From UBA6168 sp039819485 (GTDB lineage: Bacteria > Bacteroidota > Bacteroidia > Chitinophagales > Saprospiraceae): a stretch of 64,000 nucleotides of DNA. Under the pieces are notes generated by a model. It did no database searches. It was not told the origin of the DNA and was given only the letters and a program-made list of their open reading frames with translations. The number at the start of each line of letters is the position of its first letter. Positions within the stretch are counted from its first letter, which is position 1. Where the stretch lies: contig JBCBRY010000014.1 of NCBI GenBank assembly GCA_039819485.1, positions 1 through 64,000 on the forward strand, written 5' to 3'. The position numbers and the translations under genes are program-made. This document shows positions 34,993-43,947 of this stretch, piece by piece.

Positions 34993-35574
34993 TTATTCGA
35001 ATTCCCGATCACCAAACACCATGGCTTGAAGTCGGCGGAGGTATTTGAATTTTTGCACCTTAGCAGATGCTTCATTGGAAAAACCAACCAATTCAGCAAT
35101 CTCCCGGTGAGATTTACCTTCCATGTAATATAGCTTTAGTGTTTGTTTTCCTTTGACCGGCAGGAGTTCCAAGTGTTTTAATAAAACCTGCAATCGATGA
35201 GCCTGTAATAATTCATCCTCCGGAAGCGTAACTGCGTTATTTTCATACTTATATTCTGATAAGTTGGAAAAGGTAATCTCGGATTTTCGTCTTTTTTCCA
35301 ATACTTTTAACCATAGCCGCCGGCAAATAGAGGAGAAAAAGTAATAGAGCGGTACATTCAGGCTAAATTCTTCTTTGTTACAATACCTGTATAATACGAT
35401 GAGCCCCTCCTGGAAAATATCCCAGGCATCGTCCTCGTCACCGTGGTTCGACAGAACCATCTTTTTTATTTTAGGGAAAAATTCCTCGTAGATTGCTTCG
35501 GATGCTTTGCGGTTGTTTTTACAAAACAACTCAAACTGCCCCCAATCCGAATGATTAGCATCTTTGTTACTCAT
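34993..35574 (-). CDS. ECF-type RNA polymerase sigma factor
   Basis: The product is 193 residues. Region 2 is recognisable (IYEEFFPKIKKMVL ... DDAWDIFQEGLIVLYRYC). Region 4 has the helix-turn-helix (LPVKGKQTLKLYYMEGKSHREIAELVGF). It directs RNA polymerase to a small set of promoters. The following gene encodes a membrane anti-sigma candidate and the preceding co-oriented gene encodes a TPR-CHAT protease. The 430-base gap between CHAT and sigma suggests a separate sigma promoter. Two adjacent palindromes in that gap (35903-35938) are possible control sites. Confidence 0.92.
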   Translation of the reverse strand: MSNKDANHSDWGQFELFCKNNRKASEAIYEEFFPKIKKMVLSNHGDEDDAWDIFQEGLIVLYRYCNKEEFSLNVPLYYFFSSICRRLWLKVLEKRRKSEITFSNLSEYKYENNAVTLPEDELLQAHRLQVLLKHLELLPVKGKQTLKLYYMEGKSHREIAELVGFSNEASAKVQKFKYLRRLQAMVFGDREFE

Positions 35575-36004
35575 GTATGGTTTTCGTTAATGCACACTAA
35601 ATGAGCCAAATGACTGGCTACATTTTCATCTTTTTGGTCAATTCATCGGGGCTGGTCTTAATGGTTCAAAAGGCAGGAATTTAACAATGGTGTTCCATCT
35701 CGGTTTTTTAGAGGCCATTTATTAACAAGGATAAAATTAGTTTATTTTTTTCGGTTACCTTTCTTTCATTCTCAGAATATGAGAGTAAATTAATTCCTGA
35801 ATCGTTGTGCCGCTGCCACCACGCCCCAAGTGCACACAAAAACTTTTTACACCTGATATATTCCTGGCTTTGAGCCTTAACCCCAAAAGACATTCATTTT
35901 ATGGAAATACGGGTATTTCCGGTGGCCCTCCTGGGCCATCGGATCAAACCAACAAGTGTAATTCTCAAGTTTTGGTCAATTTAAGTAAACGCTGACCCAT
36001 CAGC
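35575..36004. promoter_or_regulatory. 430-bp sigma-factor upstream region with two adjacent palindromes
   Basis: No gene is convincing here. The perfect palindrome GGAAATACGGGTATTTCC (35903-35920) is followed at once by TGGCCC-tcct-GGGCCA (35923-35938). Both lie about 330-365 bases upstream of the sigma start, between it and the CHAT gene. They may form a cruciform, an operator or the CHAT 3' terminator. Confidence 0.4.
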
Positions 36005-38662
36005 TTATTCCCCAACTAATACAAAACCGGCCCAAAAGAAAGGCAGCTTGTTACCCGAGGAGTTGTTCAAAAGTTCAAGTTGTACCTGGTGAAGGGCTTC
36101 AGGGCGGTCCAAATTTTTATTGAGTATTAAATCCAGGAAATTAATGGACAATTCATAGGAAGTTCCTTCCCTCACCTTCCAAAGTGTCATTAAAGTATTC
36201 GGGACATTTTGATAGGCAAACCCCCGGGACAGACTCAGCACTCCCTCTCCTTTTTGATTCCGGCCAAGCCCCGTTTCACATGCTCCGAGCAACACCATTT
36301 CTGCCTTTATGGGGTTCGCATACAGGTCCCTGAGGAACAAGGTGTCATTGGATAATTGCAGGTAGGGATCTTTTCCACTGGCAGCGGCATGCGTAAAAAT
36401 GAAGATATTTTCAAATCCTGTTTTTAGTGCTGCGAGGGTTTCCTCCTTGTTTGGGTTTCTCAACAATTTTACCTTGCCGGCAAATTTTTCTTCCAGGTCT
36501 TCTGTCTCAATTTCCAATTGGCTGTTGTTCGGGAAATTTTCCGGCGCAATTATCAGAAGCGGTTTTGTCCAGTTTTTATTTTTTCGATTTATTATCTTTT
36601 GCCGAAACATGACGGAAGCTGAATAATTGGCAGTTACGATATGTTTTTTTAACAGATACTCCAAGTCCTTAGGGTTCGGAAAATATTTTTCATTAACTGG
36701 TAAGGCAGAAAAAGGTAAATTATTCAACCGACCGTCAGGTATAATGATTATTTTCTTCTTTTTTAAAGAAAATGGAGCAATCAGTTTATTGTATAAAAAA
36801 TGTCCGTGTTTTAAAAAATTTTTGATTTTTGGCTCATTAGTCAATCCCTTCCTTTTTCTGGTGGAATTAATAAATACATTCAAGCTGTTGTTAAATGCAG
36901 CCGTCACCGGAAAAGAGTGAAATGTGATTTTTTTTGAAGTCACTCCAAACGTATACATCTTTTTTTCTCCATAAAAATATTGGATCAGTACATCCTCTTT
37001 CGACAGTCGTTTTTGGACTTCTTTTAGCGAGGCTACTTTGGGATCGTATTTCAGTCGGAAATAAGCTTCATAATCGCTTTCCAATTTTTTGATCCATTTT
37101 TTAAATTCTTTTTTTTCCCTCATCAAAGTGGCCCTCAATTCAGCTTTTTTTGATTCCAGAGAAGTGGTATCCAGTAAATATTCCAACTTGGAAATTCTGT
37201 ATTTAAAAGAAAATTCTTCTTGTAACGTTTCGTCAGGGACACCGGCAAATTCCTTGGCCTGAATGTCCGCCAAATTTTCTAAAAGGGAAAGAGCCTTACT
37301 GGTTTCAGAATATTTAAAGGCTTGTTCTAAATATAAGGGCTCGCCGGTTTCCCGGTAGAGCCGGTCAGCCGTGGCGATTGCCGATTCAAAAACCCTGAAC
37401 CATTGTTCGGAAAGAAATTCCTTCGTTTTGTCTTCCACATATTCTGTACGCAATATTTTTATCAACGAAATAGCGGATTGGTAAGCACTATGCGACCAAT
37501 TTAAAAAGTCCAGATCACTATTTACTTTTTTAAAATTGTTTAAAAGGATTTCTGCTTTTTTATCCAGTGTTTTTAACAATCCTATTTTATTAGGCGAATT
37601 TTTCGGGTCTGGATTTTCACTGTAATTTCCTGATTCGAATATTTCACTGAAATGAAAAAGCCCCTCCTGAAAGCAAACCATTGCTTCATCTATATCTCCC
37701 AACTTAGCCAAAATTTCCCCTCTTAAGGAACTATATTCACCGACCAGGTAATAACGCCCTTGCTTTATCTTTTTTGCCGCAATGATCGCCTCATCAATAC
37801 GGTACAACGCCTTCGTATATTTATGCTGCGCGAAATATAAATTGGCGTATTGATGATAAATATGAGCAATGCTCCAGTCCTTTTCCAGGCGCATCTTCAT
37901 GGCCATCTCCAGGTAATACTCTCCCTGTGCCCATTTTTTTTGCGACACATAAAAACTGGCCAGGTCGGTAATTGCATCCACTGATTTATCCTTGGGGTCA
38001 TCCGGGTCGATGTTTTTCAGAAACTCCTCAACTGATTTTTTAAAATTATATTCCGCCTTTCTTAAATCTCCCTGTGCCCAGTAGTACTTGCCATAGTAAT
38101 CGTATAAATAACCACGATAATGGATATAGGAATCAGGCAAATGTTCTTCTGCCAGTTTATTCCAGATAAGTGCATTCACATAATCTCCCTTTTCGTAATA
38201 AACAAGTCCAATAGAAAGTGGCAAAACAAAACGCAATGACATTTCATCCGGAAGGTGTTCTGGAAGATCGTACAACAACCGGGTATAACAGTCCAGGGTT
38301 TTGTCGTATTCCCCTTTGTTATCTTCGCACCGGCAGCGTTCATACTGAAGAAGGTACTTGGTCTTCATCAAGGAGTCCTGATTCAAAAGACGACCATAGG
38401 TCTCCAGAAGATCCTCGGTTTTTCTTAAATGCTGGTCCCACCCTTCGAGGGTAGGACTTTGGTCAGCCCAAATTATATTGGCACGAATAATATAATCAGC
38501 AAAAGAGGTAGGACAAAGTTGGGAAAGGGAGTCTATTTTTTCACAAATAAACACACAGCTATCTATATTTTTTTCATCATATCCTTTGGCTTCTTTCAAC
38601 CAATTCTTCAATTTTATTTCATTTGTTTTTGTACAGTATTCCGTTATTTGGCAGCTACCCAA
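36005..38662 (-). CDS. TPR-CHAT caspase-like protease, probable lipoprotein
   Basis: The conventional frame is 885 residues. Residues ~30-430 are TPR-like helices (YEKGDYVNALIWNKLAEEHL, YKALYRIDEAIIAAK-type units). A helical linker and then the CHAT protease domain (~600-885) follow, with the caspase-like dyad His758 (FTHAAAS) and Cys795 (LLGACETGLG). CHAT proteins are clan CD peptidases such as separase, Csx29 and gasdermin-activating proteases. The only conventional start is a TTG at 38662, but in-frame codons upstream to 38728 encode FIPFIIFFGLSFLGSC, a lipoprotein signal whose lipobox Cys is residue 4 here. A non-AUG start (ATT at 38728 or 38725) would restore it. If so, the enzyme is outside the cytoplasm. 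Confidence 0.88.
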   Translation of the reverse strand: MGSCQITEYCTKTNEIKLKNWLKEAKGYDEKNIDSCVFICEKIDSLSQLCPTSFADYIIRANIIWADQSPTLEGWDQHLRKTEDLLETYGRLLNQDSLMKTKYLLQYERCRCEDNKGEYDKTLDCYTRLLYDLPEHLPDEMSLRFVLPLSIGLVYYEKGDYVNALIWNKLAEEHLPDSYIHYRGYLYDYYGKYYWAQGDLRKAEYNFKKSVEEFLKNIDPDDPKDKSVDAITDLASFYVSQKKWAQGEYYLEMAMKMRLEKDWSIAHIYHQYANLYFAQHKYTKALYRIDEAIIAAKKIKQGRYYLVGEYSSLRGEILAKLGDIDEAMVCFQEGLFHFSEIFESGNYSENPDPKNSPNKIGLLKTLDKKAEILLNNFKKVNSDLDFLNWSHSAYQSAISLIKILRTEYVEDKTKEFLSEQWFRVFESAIATADRLYRETGEPLYLEQAFKYSETSKALSLLENLADIQAKEFAGVPDETLQEEFSFKYRISKLEYLLDTTSLESKKAELRATLMREKKEFKKWIKKLESDYEAYFRLKYDPKVASLKEVQKRLSKEDVLIQYFYGEKKMYTFGVTSKKITFHSFPVTAAFNNSLNVFINSTRKRKGLTNEPKIKNFLKHGHFLYNKLIAPFSLKKKKIIIIPDGRLNNLPFSALPVNEKYFPNPKDLEYLLKKHIVTANYSASVMFRQKIINRKNKNWTKPLLIIAPENFPNNSQLEIETEDLEEKFAGKVKLLRNPNKEETLAALKTGFENIFIFTHAAASGKDPYLQLSNDTLFLRDLYANPIKAEMVLLGACETGLGRNQKGEGVLSLSRGFAYQNVPNTLMTLWKVREGTSYELSINFLDLILNKNLDRPEALHQVQLELLNNSSGNKLPFFWAGFVLVGE

Positions 38663-38783
38663 AAAGGATAAACCAAAAAAAATAATAAAAGGAATGAATA
38701 TTTTAAAGTTTGCTAATACTATAATAATTTATATTTAACCCCCTTTCCCTATTGTTAAAAATTAAACATTTCAGAGGATGAAT

Positions 38784-39494
38784 TTATTCAGATAAAATAT
38801 CAATGATGATCGAGTCATCCCGTTGATCCATTAATTTATTTTTGCTGTCCCGAATAGTCATAAATACCCGCAATACAAATGTTTTGGAATCTCCATTTTT
38901 AGGTTCAATGACTTTCTGCAAAAACCGGGGTGCATCCAAAATCGCTTCTTCTTCTGTACTCTTTAATTCAACTTTAGTCGACTCCTTGCACCATGCCTGA
39001 TGGAAAGCATTTGTGCCATCAAATATATTGGTAATATTGACATGGGCAATAAAATATTCTATTGCATCCTCATTTACTTTCTCCGTTGAATAAGTCAATC
39101 TGAAAGTTGGCTGATCATCATTAGGTAATTTTTCATATTCTTCGGATGACCAGGCGACCGGAACGGGACTGCTTAGTCCATCAACATCCAATGGAAAAAG
39201 CACAGCCTGAATCTTGGCCTTGTACTCCACTCGCACGGGAACTGAAATCTGAAAGGCCAGGTTTTCAGTATCATTGTCAACAATTAACGAAGTATATTTA
39301 GTGAATTTTCCCTGGTGCTTGACCTTAGCTTGAGGTCCGATATCTCCAGCATGAATATAATCGGGGAAACGGGCATTATAAATACTGGCGTCGTAGCCCG
39401 CTTTGACCGTATTGTACCTGATCAAAGTATGTAGATATGCATACTCGTCCTGGCCGAAAACAGGAAAAGGGCTTAGGATAGGATATTTATTCAT
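38784..39494 (-). CDS. hypothetical protein between CHAT protease and DyP peroxidase
   Basis: The product is 236 residues from the ATG at 39494 (a TTG at 39509 adds 5 residues). It has no signal peptide or TM helix. The sequence is rich in beta-strand patterns (FQISVPVRVEYKAKIQAVLF, TKVELKSTEEE, TFVLRVFMTIRD), suggesting a beta-sandwich. I do not recognise the family. It is about 120 bases ahead of the CHAT frame and 325 bases behind the DyP peroxidase, all on the same strand, so it may be part of the same transcript. Confidence 0.65.
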   Translation of the reverse strand: MNKYPILSPFPVFGQDEYAYLHTLIRYNTVKAGYDASIYNARFPDYIHAGDIGPQAKVKHQGKFTKYTSLIVDNDTENLAFQISVPVRVEYKAKIQAVLFPLDVDGLSSPVPVAWSSEEYEKLPNDDQPTFRLTYSTEKVNEDAIEYFIAHVNITNIFDGTNAFHQAWCKESTKVELKSTEEEAILDAPRFLQKVIEPKNGDSKTFVLRVFMTIRDSKNKLMDQRDDSIIIDILSE

Positions 39495-39818
39495 AAGTAG
39501 TTGTTCCAATTAAAATGAAAATCAAGAAATCAAATAAATGACATCTTTCAGGAAAAATCCAAATGGTTCCGAAGATGATTTTTCCATATTAATTTTCATT
39601 TTATTTTGGCTATAAGTTTACCAAGTGGGTTATAGATTTTTTGCCGCTCATCTACTGCGGCATTGTCTCTATTTTAACTATCCTTAAAGCGTGTTAAATA
39701 AATTAATATAAAAGATTTGATTTAAATAAAATGAGCAGCGAGAGCATTGACTGGAAAAAGATGAGCTGTTTTAATGTATAAATTCTAAGTGCTTTAAAAT
39801 ATATCTAATACCGTTTTT

Positions 39819-41120
39819 TTATTTCAATTTTCTAAAAAATTCTATACTGGGTGCGTAATAATTAGAGCCACCTTTCATCTGCACTAAACCACTTTTAAGA
39901 TCGCCCAAAATTGCATCATGTGCAGTATCGCCATTGGGTTTTGGCAATAAATTTTTAAAAGTAGCCAACGATTTTTGGAATGAAAGAAAATGCAACCCGA
40001 CATCCTTGGACGGAAAATTTTGTGAATCGAATTCACCATTTGTTTTTAATCGCCGCTCACCGTAAGTGACCCCGCGGCGAATAATCATGGGCCCGTCCGA
40101 ATCTGTGCGGTTGTTCATTTTCCTGATGTGGGCACTGAATGGGCACTTGTTTCCTTCAGTGTCGTTATTATAATTAAAAAAATTCAACTCCCTTCCATCC
40201 AAAGATTTCTTTGTGGTGGTTGCTGCATCGTACAGTGCCAACGGAGAGCCTTCGGTAAATCGTCCAACCATTTTTGCTCCGGCCAATGCCGGTGAAACAC
40301 CCAATTGTTCCGCTTGCACAATCTGTTCAGCTGCAAATGCCTCCACGTGCTGTTCGAATTTTCGGTAGGCAAGGAAACTGCCGAAACATTTTCTCCCGGT
40401 TACCGACTCCTCAACCAGAAACTCTCTGACATCCCTGACCGGGTTCCACTGACCAGCCGACGGCAAGATCCTTCCCGGTTTCGGCAAAAACCACGGCTGG
40501 CTATATCCATCGGCAAAGCCGAAATGCTCCACTGGCTTGCCAAAACGATTGTGGTATACCTTCCCGTATTCAACAAAAGAAGACTCCAATGCTTCAAATC
40601 GCTGCTTAAAAATATTCAGGAAATAGGCGGCCCGTTGCTTCACAAAATTTTCTGAGGAATGAGCCATCATCAGCATCATTTGTGGAATGTTTTTCATCCT
40701 TGTTTCCCAACCTCCTTTGTCTTGCATATCGGCCCGCAGATCTCTATCCTTAAGATGGTCATATATTTCCTTGTATTCATTTTCTTTTTCGAAAAATTCA
40801 AACCCCTGGTAAGTCAGATAGATACCGATGAACAACTCAGGAGAAGTTGAAGCTTTTCCATAAGTTTTCCGTGTTTTATTTTCACGGGCCGCCGTGGAGA
40901 TCGAAATCCGGTCGGGATTATTGGCAGGTGGGTCGGCCAGGATGGAAAGATATTTTTTTAAAGAGCGGGAAGCCTGGGTATCGTCATCATCCCAGTGCAA
41001 GGTCAGAAATGCAACATGCTTCCTGCCATGAGACTGGATAATATTACCTTGTAGGTTTCGACCAGTCCGATTGTTGAGAAACTCCTGGTTATCTTCAAAT
41101 ATGTCCTGATAGTTTTCCAT
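39819..41120 (-). CDS. DyP-type heme peroxidase
   Basis: The product is 433 residues. It has the DyP signatures: EHFGFADGYSQP corresponds to the GxxDG motif with catalytic Asp, GSFLAYRKFEQHVEAF to the middle motif, MVGRFTEGSPLAL next, then NKCPFSAHIRKMNNR with the proximal heme-ligand His, IIRRGVTYGERR and GLHFLSFQKSL. DyP enzymes use H2O2 to oxidise dyes, lignin-like phenols or unknown natural substrates. No Tat or Sec signal is visible, so it is cytoplasmic or needs a carrier; no encapsulin gene is adjacent. It heads the leftward series with the unknown protein and the TPR-CHAT protease. Confidence 0.88.
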   Translation of the reverse strand: MENYQDIFEDNQEFLNNRTGRNLQGNIIQSHGRKHVAFLTLHWDDDDTQASRSLKKYLSILADPPANNPDRISISTAARENKTRKTYGKASTSPELFIGIYLTYQGFEFFEKENEYKEIYDHLKDRDLRADMQDKGGWETRMKNIPQMMLMMAHSSENFVKQRAAYFLNIFKQRFEALESSFVEYGKVYHNRFGKPVEHFGFADGYSQPWFLPKPGRILPSAGQWNPVRDVREFLVEESVTGRKCFGSFLAYRKFEQHVEAFAAEQIVQAEQLGVSPALAGAKMVGRFTEGSPLALYDAATTTKKSLDGRELNFFNYNNDTEGNKCPFSAHIRKMNNRTDSDGPMIIRRGVTYGERRLKTNGEFDSQNFPSKDVGLHFLSFQKSLATFKNLLPKPNGDTAHDAILGDLKSGLVQMKGGSNYYAPSIEFFRKLK

Positions 41121-41877
41121 GTAGTTAGCGCTTGTTTTTTATGAACCAAATTATCGGGGCAGCATGGTCAATGAGAAACACTCATTATCTACATTCTGCC
41201 ATTTGTCAAAAAGTTACCGGATGGGACCTAATTTTTTAAAAACCTCCAAAGGATGACAAAAAGAAATGTATGAAAATCTTGGCGAAAAACTTAAATGATT
41301 AATGTGGCCGTCACACGCCCATTTTATCTTGTAGAAAGTACTAAATAAAAATGCACAGGACATATACTATTCGGACAGTGCTTATCCTATATGTCTGCCT
41401 AACAGCCCCTGCAGTTTATTTAAATGTATCATTCTGATTTTTATATATAATCTAAATATAATTTAAGGCTGCTATTGAACGGGTAATCATTAATGTGGCA
41501 AAGTGAGAGTTGTAAAACGATAAAGGTAAATTTAGTAAAAATAAATTCAGACTATAAAAACAGACAAGGAGATTTTACGAAAGATCGTTGGAATTCAGTT
41601 TAACTGCTTGTGCTTCATTAACACAGCTTTCATCATACGGTAATTCACCAATGGAACCAGGCTTTGCCAACTGCCCAAAACAAAGTTCATTCAATCTTTA
41701 TATAGCAAGGCCAGCTCTTATTAGAGTCGATAAAGTTGTCCAAAAAAAAGGTTTTCTTACCAGATAGCAAGAATGAGAAGATAGACGGGAAACCTGAGCG
41801 AGAAAAGATGCAAAGAGTTTTGAGTCATCAAGCATAACCACTCAATAACTCAAAACTCAAAACTTAGGAAAATGTAA
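41121..41877. other. gene-free 757-bp region
   Basis: No frame of useful length or recognisable content was seen. It is AT-rich. At 41815-41865 it holds an inverted CTCAAAAC repeat just downstream of the second sigma gene. It should include the promoter of the DyP gene near 41121-41200, but no consensus box is clear. Confidence 0.4.
41815..41865. repeat. inverted GTTTTGAG / CTCAAAAC hairpin
   Basis: GAGTTTTGAG (41815-41824) is matched by inverted units at 41841-41863. The unit sequence is the same as at 25055-25155 before fabH, so unit sequences do recur at distant sites. It ends 13 bases from the stop of the leftward sigma gene. Confidence 0.7.
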
Positions 41878-42558
41878 TCAATTATACCTCCGCGTCGTCT
41901 CCAGATAAGCCGCATGTCCCGGGCGTTGCATGATGCCAAAAAGCATTTCCTTGGCACGGAACAGTTGCGCCTTTACGGTGCCGAGCGGTATTTGCAGTTC
42001 GTTGGCTATTTCTTCGTAGCTCAACTCCTCATAATAGCGCAGCTCGATCATCAGGCGGTACTTGTGGCTGAGATCACTAATGGATCGCTTGACCATCTGC
42101 AGTTTCTGGTTGCGGATGACCTCCTCTTCCGGATTGCGGGCATGGGTACGGATGGTACCGGTAAAATCTTTATCTCCATTGGGTTCGAGCGGCTGGTCGA
42201 TGCTCAGGAAATGTAAACGCTTCTTCCGGATGTGGTCGATGCAGTTGTTGACGGCGATCTTGAAAAGCCAGGTAGAGAAGGCAAAGTGAGGTGCGTAAGT
42301 CGACAGCTTGTTGAAAGCTTTGCCAAACGCTTCGAGGGTCAGGTCTTCGGCATCGTCCGGATTACGGACCATTTTTAACAAGTGATTGTAAACGGATGCC
42401 CGATACCGATTCAGTAATGTGCCATAAGCCCTTTGGTCGCCTGCGATGGCAGCCTGAACCAAAATGTAATCTTCGGTGGCTTTAGGTGAAAGGTTGTGGG
42501 TTGTGGTGGTGGTCCGATTTGACAGACCTTTGGTGTGTTTCGTAAGTGTTAATTCCAT
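41878..42558 (-). CDS. sigma-70 family (RpoE-like ECF) sigma factor
   Basis: The product is 226 residues. Region 2 is clear (DQRAYGTLLNRYRASVYNHL, NPDDAEDLTLEAFGKAF) and region 4 ends in the helix-turn-helix ELSYEEIANELQIPLGTVKAQL. This is the common housekeeping-type ECF sigma of Bacteroidota. Its start overlaps the end of the upstream glycosyltransferase by 10 bases, so the two are translationally coupled in one operon. No anti-sigma gene is adjacent. Confidence 0.94.
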   Translation of the reverse strand: MELTLTKHTKGLSNRTTTTTHNLSPKATEDYILVQAAIAGDQRAYGTLLNRYRASVYNHLLKMVRNPDDAEDLTLEAFGKAFNKLSTYAPHFAFSTWLFKIAVNNCIDHIRKKRLHFLSIDQPLEPNGDKDFTGTIRTHARNPEEEVIRNQKLQMVKRSISDLSHKYRLMIELRYYEELSYEEIANELQIPLGTVKAQLFRAKEMLFGIMQRPGHAAYLETTRRYN

Positions 42559-43841
42559 CTCTGGGTGTTACTGTTCATGAGAATAGCCGGCGTGAACAGA
42601 ACGTAGTAAAGTACCAGAAAAGCATCGAGGGCAGGAACCCAGGGCCACAGATTTTGATGTCGCAGCCGTTTTAAAATGATACTACTCAAAGTCAGCACTA
42701 CACTCATCCTCACCGTATATCCCAATAGAGCAAATATTATGCTAAATTTATATATGAATAATACACCTCCCAAAACATAGTGCAGATAATGACTCATAGC
42801 GAGCGTAAAAAGTAGAATTCTATGTAGTAACTTATAATGTTTCCCTGTTGAAAAATGCCTTGCCTTTTGACGGTGGTAAGCCTTCCAGGTGGACTTCGGT
42901 TTGGAATAAACAAAAGTGGCAGGATCGAGCTGAACAGCGGTGTTGTTTTGGTGAGCAACCTCGTTCACGAAGAGGTCATCGTCCCCTGATGCTAAATGTT
43001 CATGCTTTTTAAATCCCTTTGCCTTTAAAAACAGTTTTTTTTGATAAGCCATGTTTCGTCCGACCCCCATGTAGGGAATGCCCGCCAGGGCAAAGGACAA
43101 ATACTGCATGGCGGTGTAAACTGCCTCGTAGCGTATAAACTTGTTTAAAAAACCGGGAGCTTCCGTGTACGGTGCAAAACCCAGAACGATCTCGGTCTCA
43201 CCTCCAATGCCAGCTACCATTTTTCGCAGCCAGTTGTTGCTCTCAGGTACACAGTCGGCGTCCGTCAGTAAAAGAACTTGGTTTCTCGCTTCCCGGATTC
43301 CTTTTGCCAGTGCATATTTTTTTCCGGGCCGTGGATCGTCACATTTGATAATCCTTAAATGTTTAAAGCGATGTGACAAAGATGATAATATATTTAAACT
43401 TTCATCATAGGAATTGTGGGAGATGACCAAAACTTCAAAGGAACGGTAGTTTTGATTTAGGATACGGTCAAGGTGGGCTCCTAAATTTTGCGCTTCGTTG
43501 TGCGCGCAGATGACTATTGAGACTGGAGGCAGGTCATCGGCTATGGGATTTAGGTCTTCTTGTTTGTCCCTTACGGAAAAAGTCGAATTTTGTTCCATTT
43601 GGGCCGGTTCTTTCGAGCATAGTGTACGGTGTGCGAGCTTTTCACTTCCCTCCCCCCTCTCAAGGGGGGACAATCCGCTGTGTATATCCCCCCTTGAGGG
43701 GGGCTGGGGGGTGAACTCGTTTACTCTTTTTCCCTCTCCCCTATTTTCATAAAATCCCAACTTTGCAAAAAAGTACAACCAAAAGAACAACTGCACTGCA
43801 GTGGCGATCAGGAAAGAGTAAAGGAGGAGTTGTTCGAGCAA
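42549..43841 (-). CDS. family 2 glycosyltransferase, membrane-bound, with repeat-derived insert
   Basis: The product is 430 residues. An N-terminal TM helix (FLIATAVQLFFWLYFFAKL) is followed by an insert and then a GT-A domain: VSIVICAHNEAQNLG, the DxD-like LLTDADCVPESN, GDDDLFVNEV, and a QKARHF (QxxRW-like) motif. C-terminal TM helices follow. It probably adds a sugar to a lipid or polysaccharide at the inner membrane. Residues ~42-65 (TPQPPSRGDIHSGLSPLERG) are encoded by a GC-rich inverted repeat at 43648-43717 and are absent from the enzyme core, so they look like a repeat insertion tolerated in the linker. It overlaps the sigma gene downstream. Confidence 0.88.
   Translation of the reverse strand: MLEQLLLYSFLIATAVQLFFWLYFFAKLGFYENRGEGKRVNEFTPQPPSRGDIHSGLSPLERGEGSEKLAHRTLCSKEPAQMEQNSTFSVRDKQEDLNPIADDLPPVSIVICAHNEAQNLGAHLDRILNQNYRSFEVLVISHNSYDESLNILSSLSHRFKHLRIIKCDDPRPGKKYALAKGIREARNQVLLLTDADCVPESNNWLRKMVAGIGGETEIVLGFAPYTEAPGFLNKFIRYEAVYTAMQYLSFALAGIPYMGVGRNMAYQKKLFLKAKGFKKHEHLASGDDDLFVNEVAHQNNTAVQLDPATFVYSKPKSTWKAYHRQKARHFSTGKHYKLLHRILLFTLAMSHYLHYVLGGVLFIYKFSIIFALLGYTVRMSVVLTLSSIILKRLRHQNLWPWVPALDAFLVLYYVLFTPAILMNSNTQRWN
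43648..43717. repeat. GC-rich inverted repeat inserted in frame in the glycosyltransferase gene
   Basis: Eleven-base arms TCAAGGGGGGA (43660-43670) and TCCCCCCTTGA (43687-43697) are flanked by further C6 and G6 runs. It encodes Pro/Ser/Gly-rich linker residues, keeps the frame, and is compositionally unlike its surroundings. Confidence 0.8.
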
Positions 43842-43856
43842 GGTGATGGTTGTTTT

Positions 43857-43934
43857 GATTAGCGATTAACGGATCAACGATTTTTGATTTCAGATGCACA
43901 CGACATTCAAAAATCGTTAATCCGTTAATCAATC
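43857..43934. repeat. inverted GATTAACG-unit hairpin upstream of the glycosyltransferase
   Basis: The left arm (43857-43887, GATTAACGGATCAACGATTT plus flanks) and right arm (43907-43934) are complementary with three mismatches; the loop is 19 bases. It lies 15 bases upstream of the leftward glycosyltransferase start and 13 bases from the acyltransferase stop. Confidence 0.85.
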
Positions 43935-43947
43935 TTTTCTTTACTAA

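Noticed and set aside
35708..35893. 61-codon minus-strand frame between CHAT and sigma genes
   Set aside because: No similarity, no start context, and it lies in the probable regulatory region.
36005..38662. TPR-CHAT protein considered as Csx29 of a type III-E CRISPR system
   Set aside because: No gRAMP/Cas7-11, no cas1/cas2 and no CRISPR array in the window; only the domain pairing and nearby sigma factor are shared.
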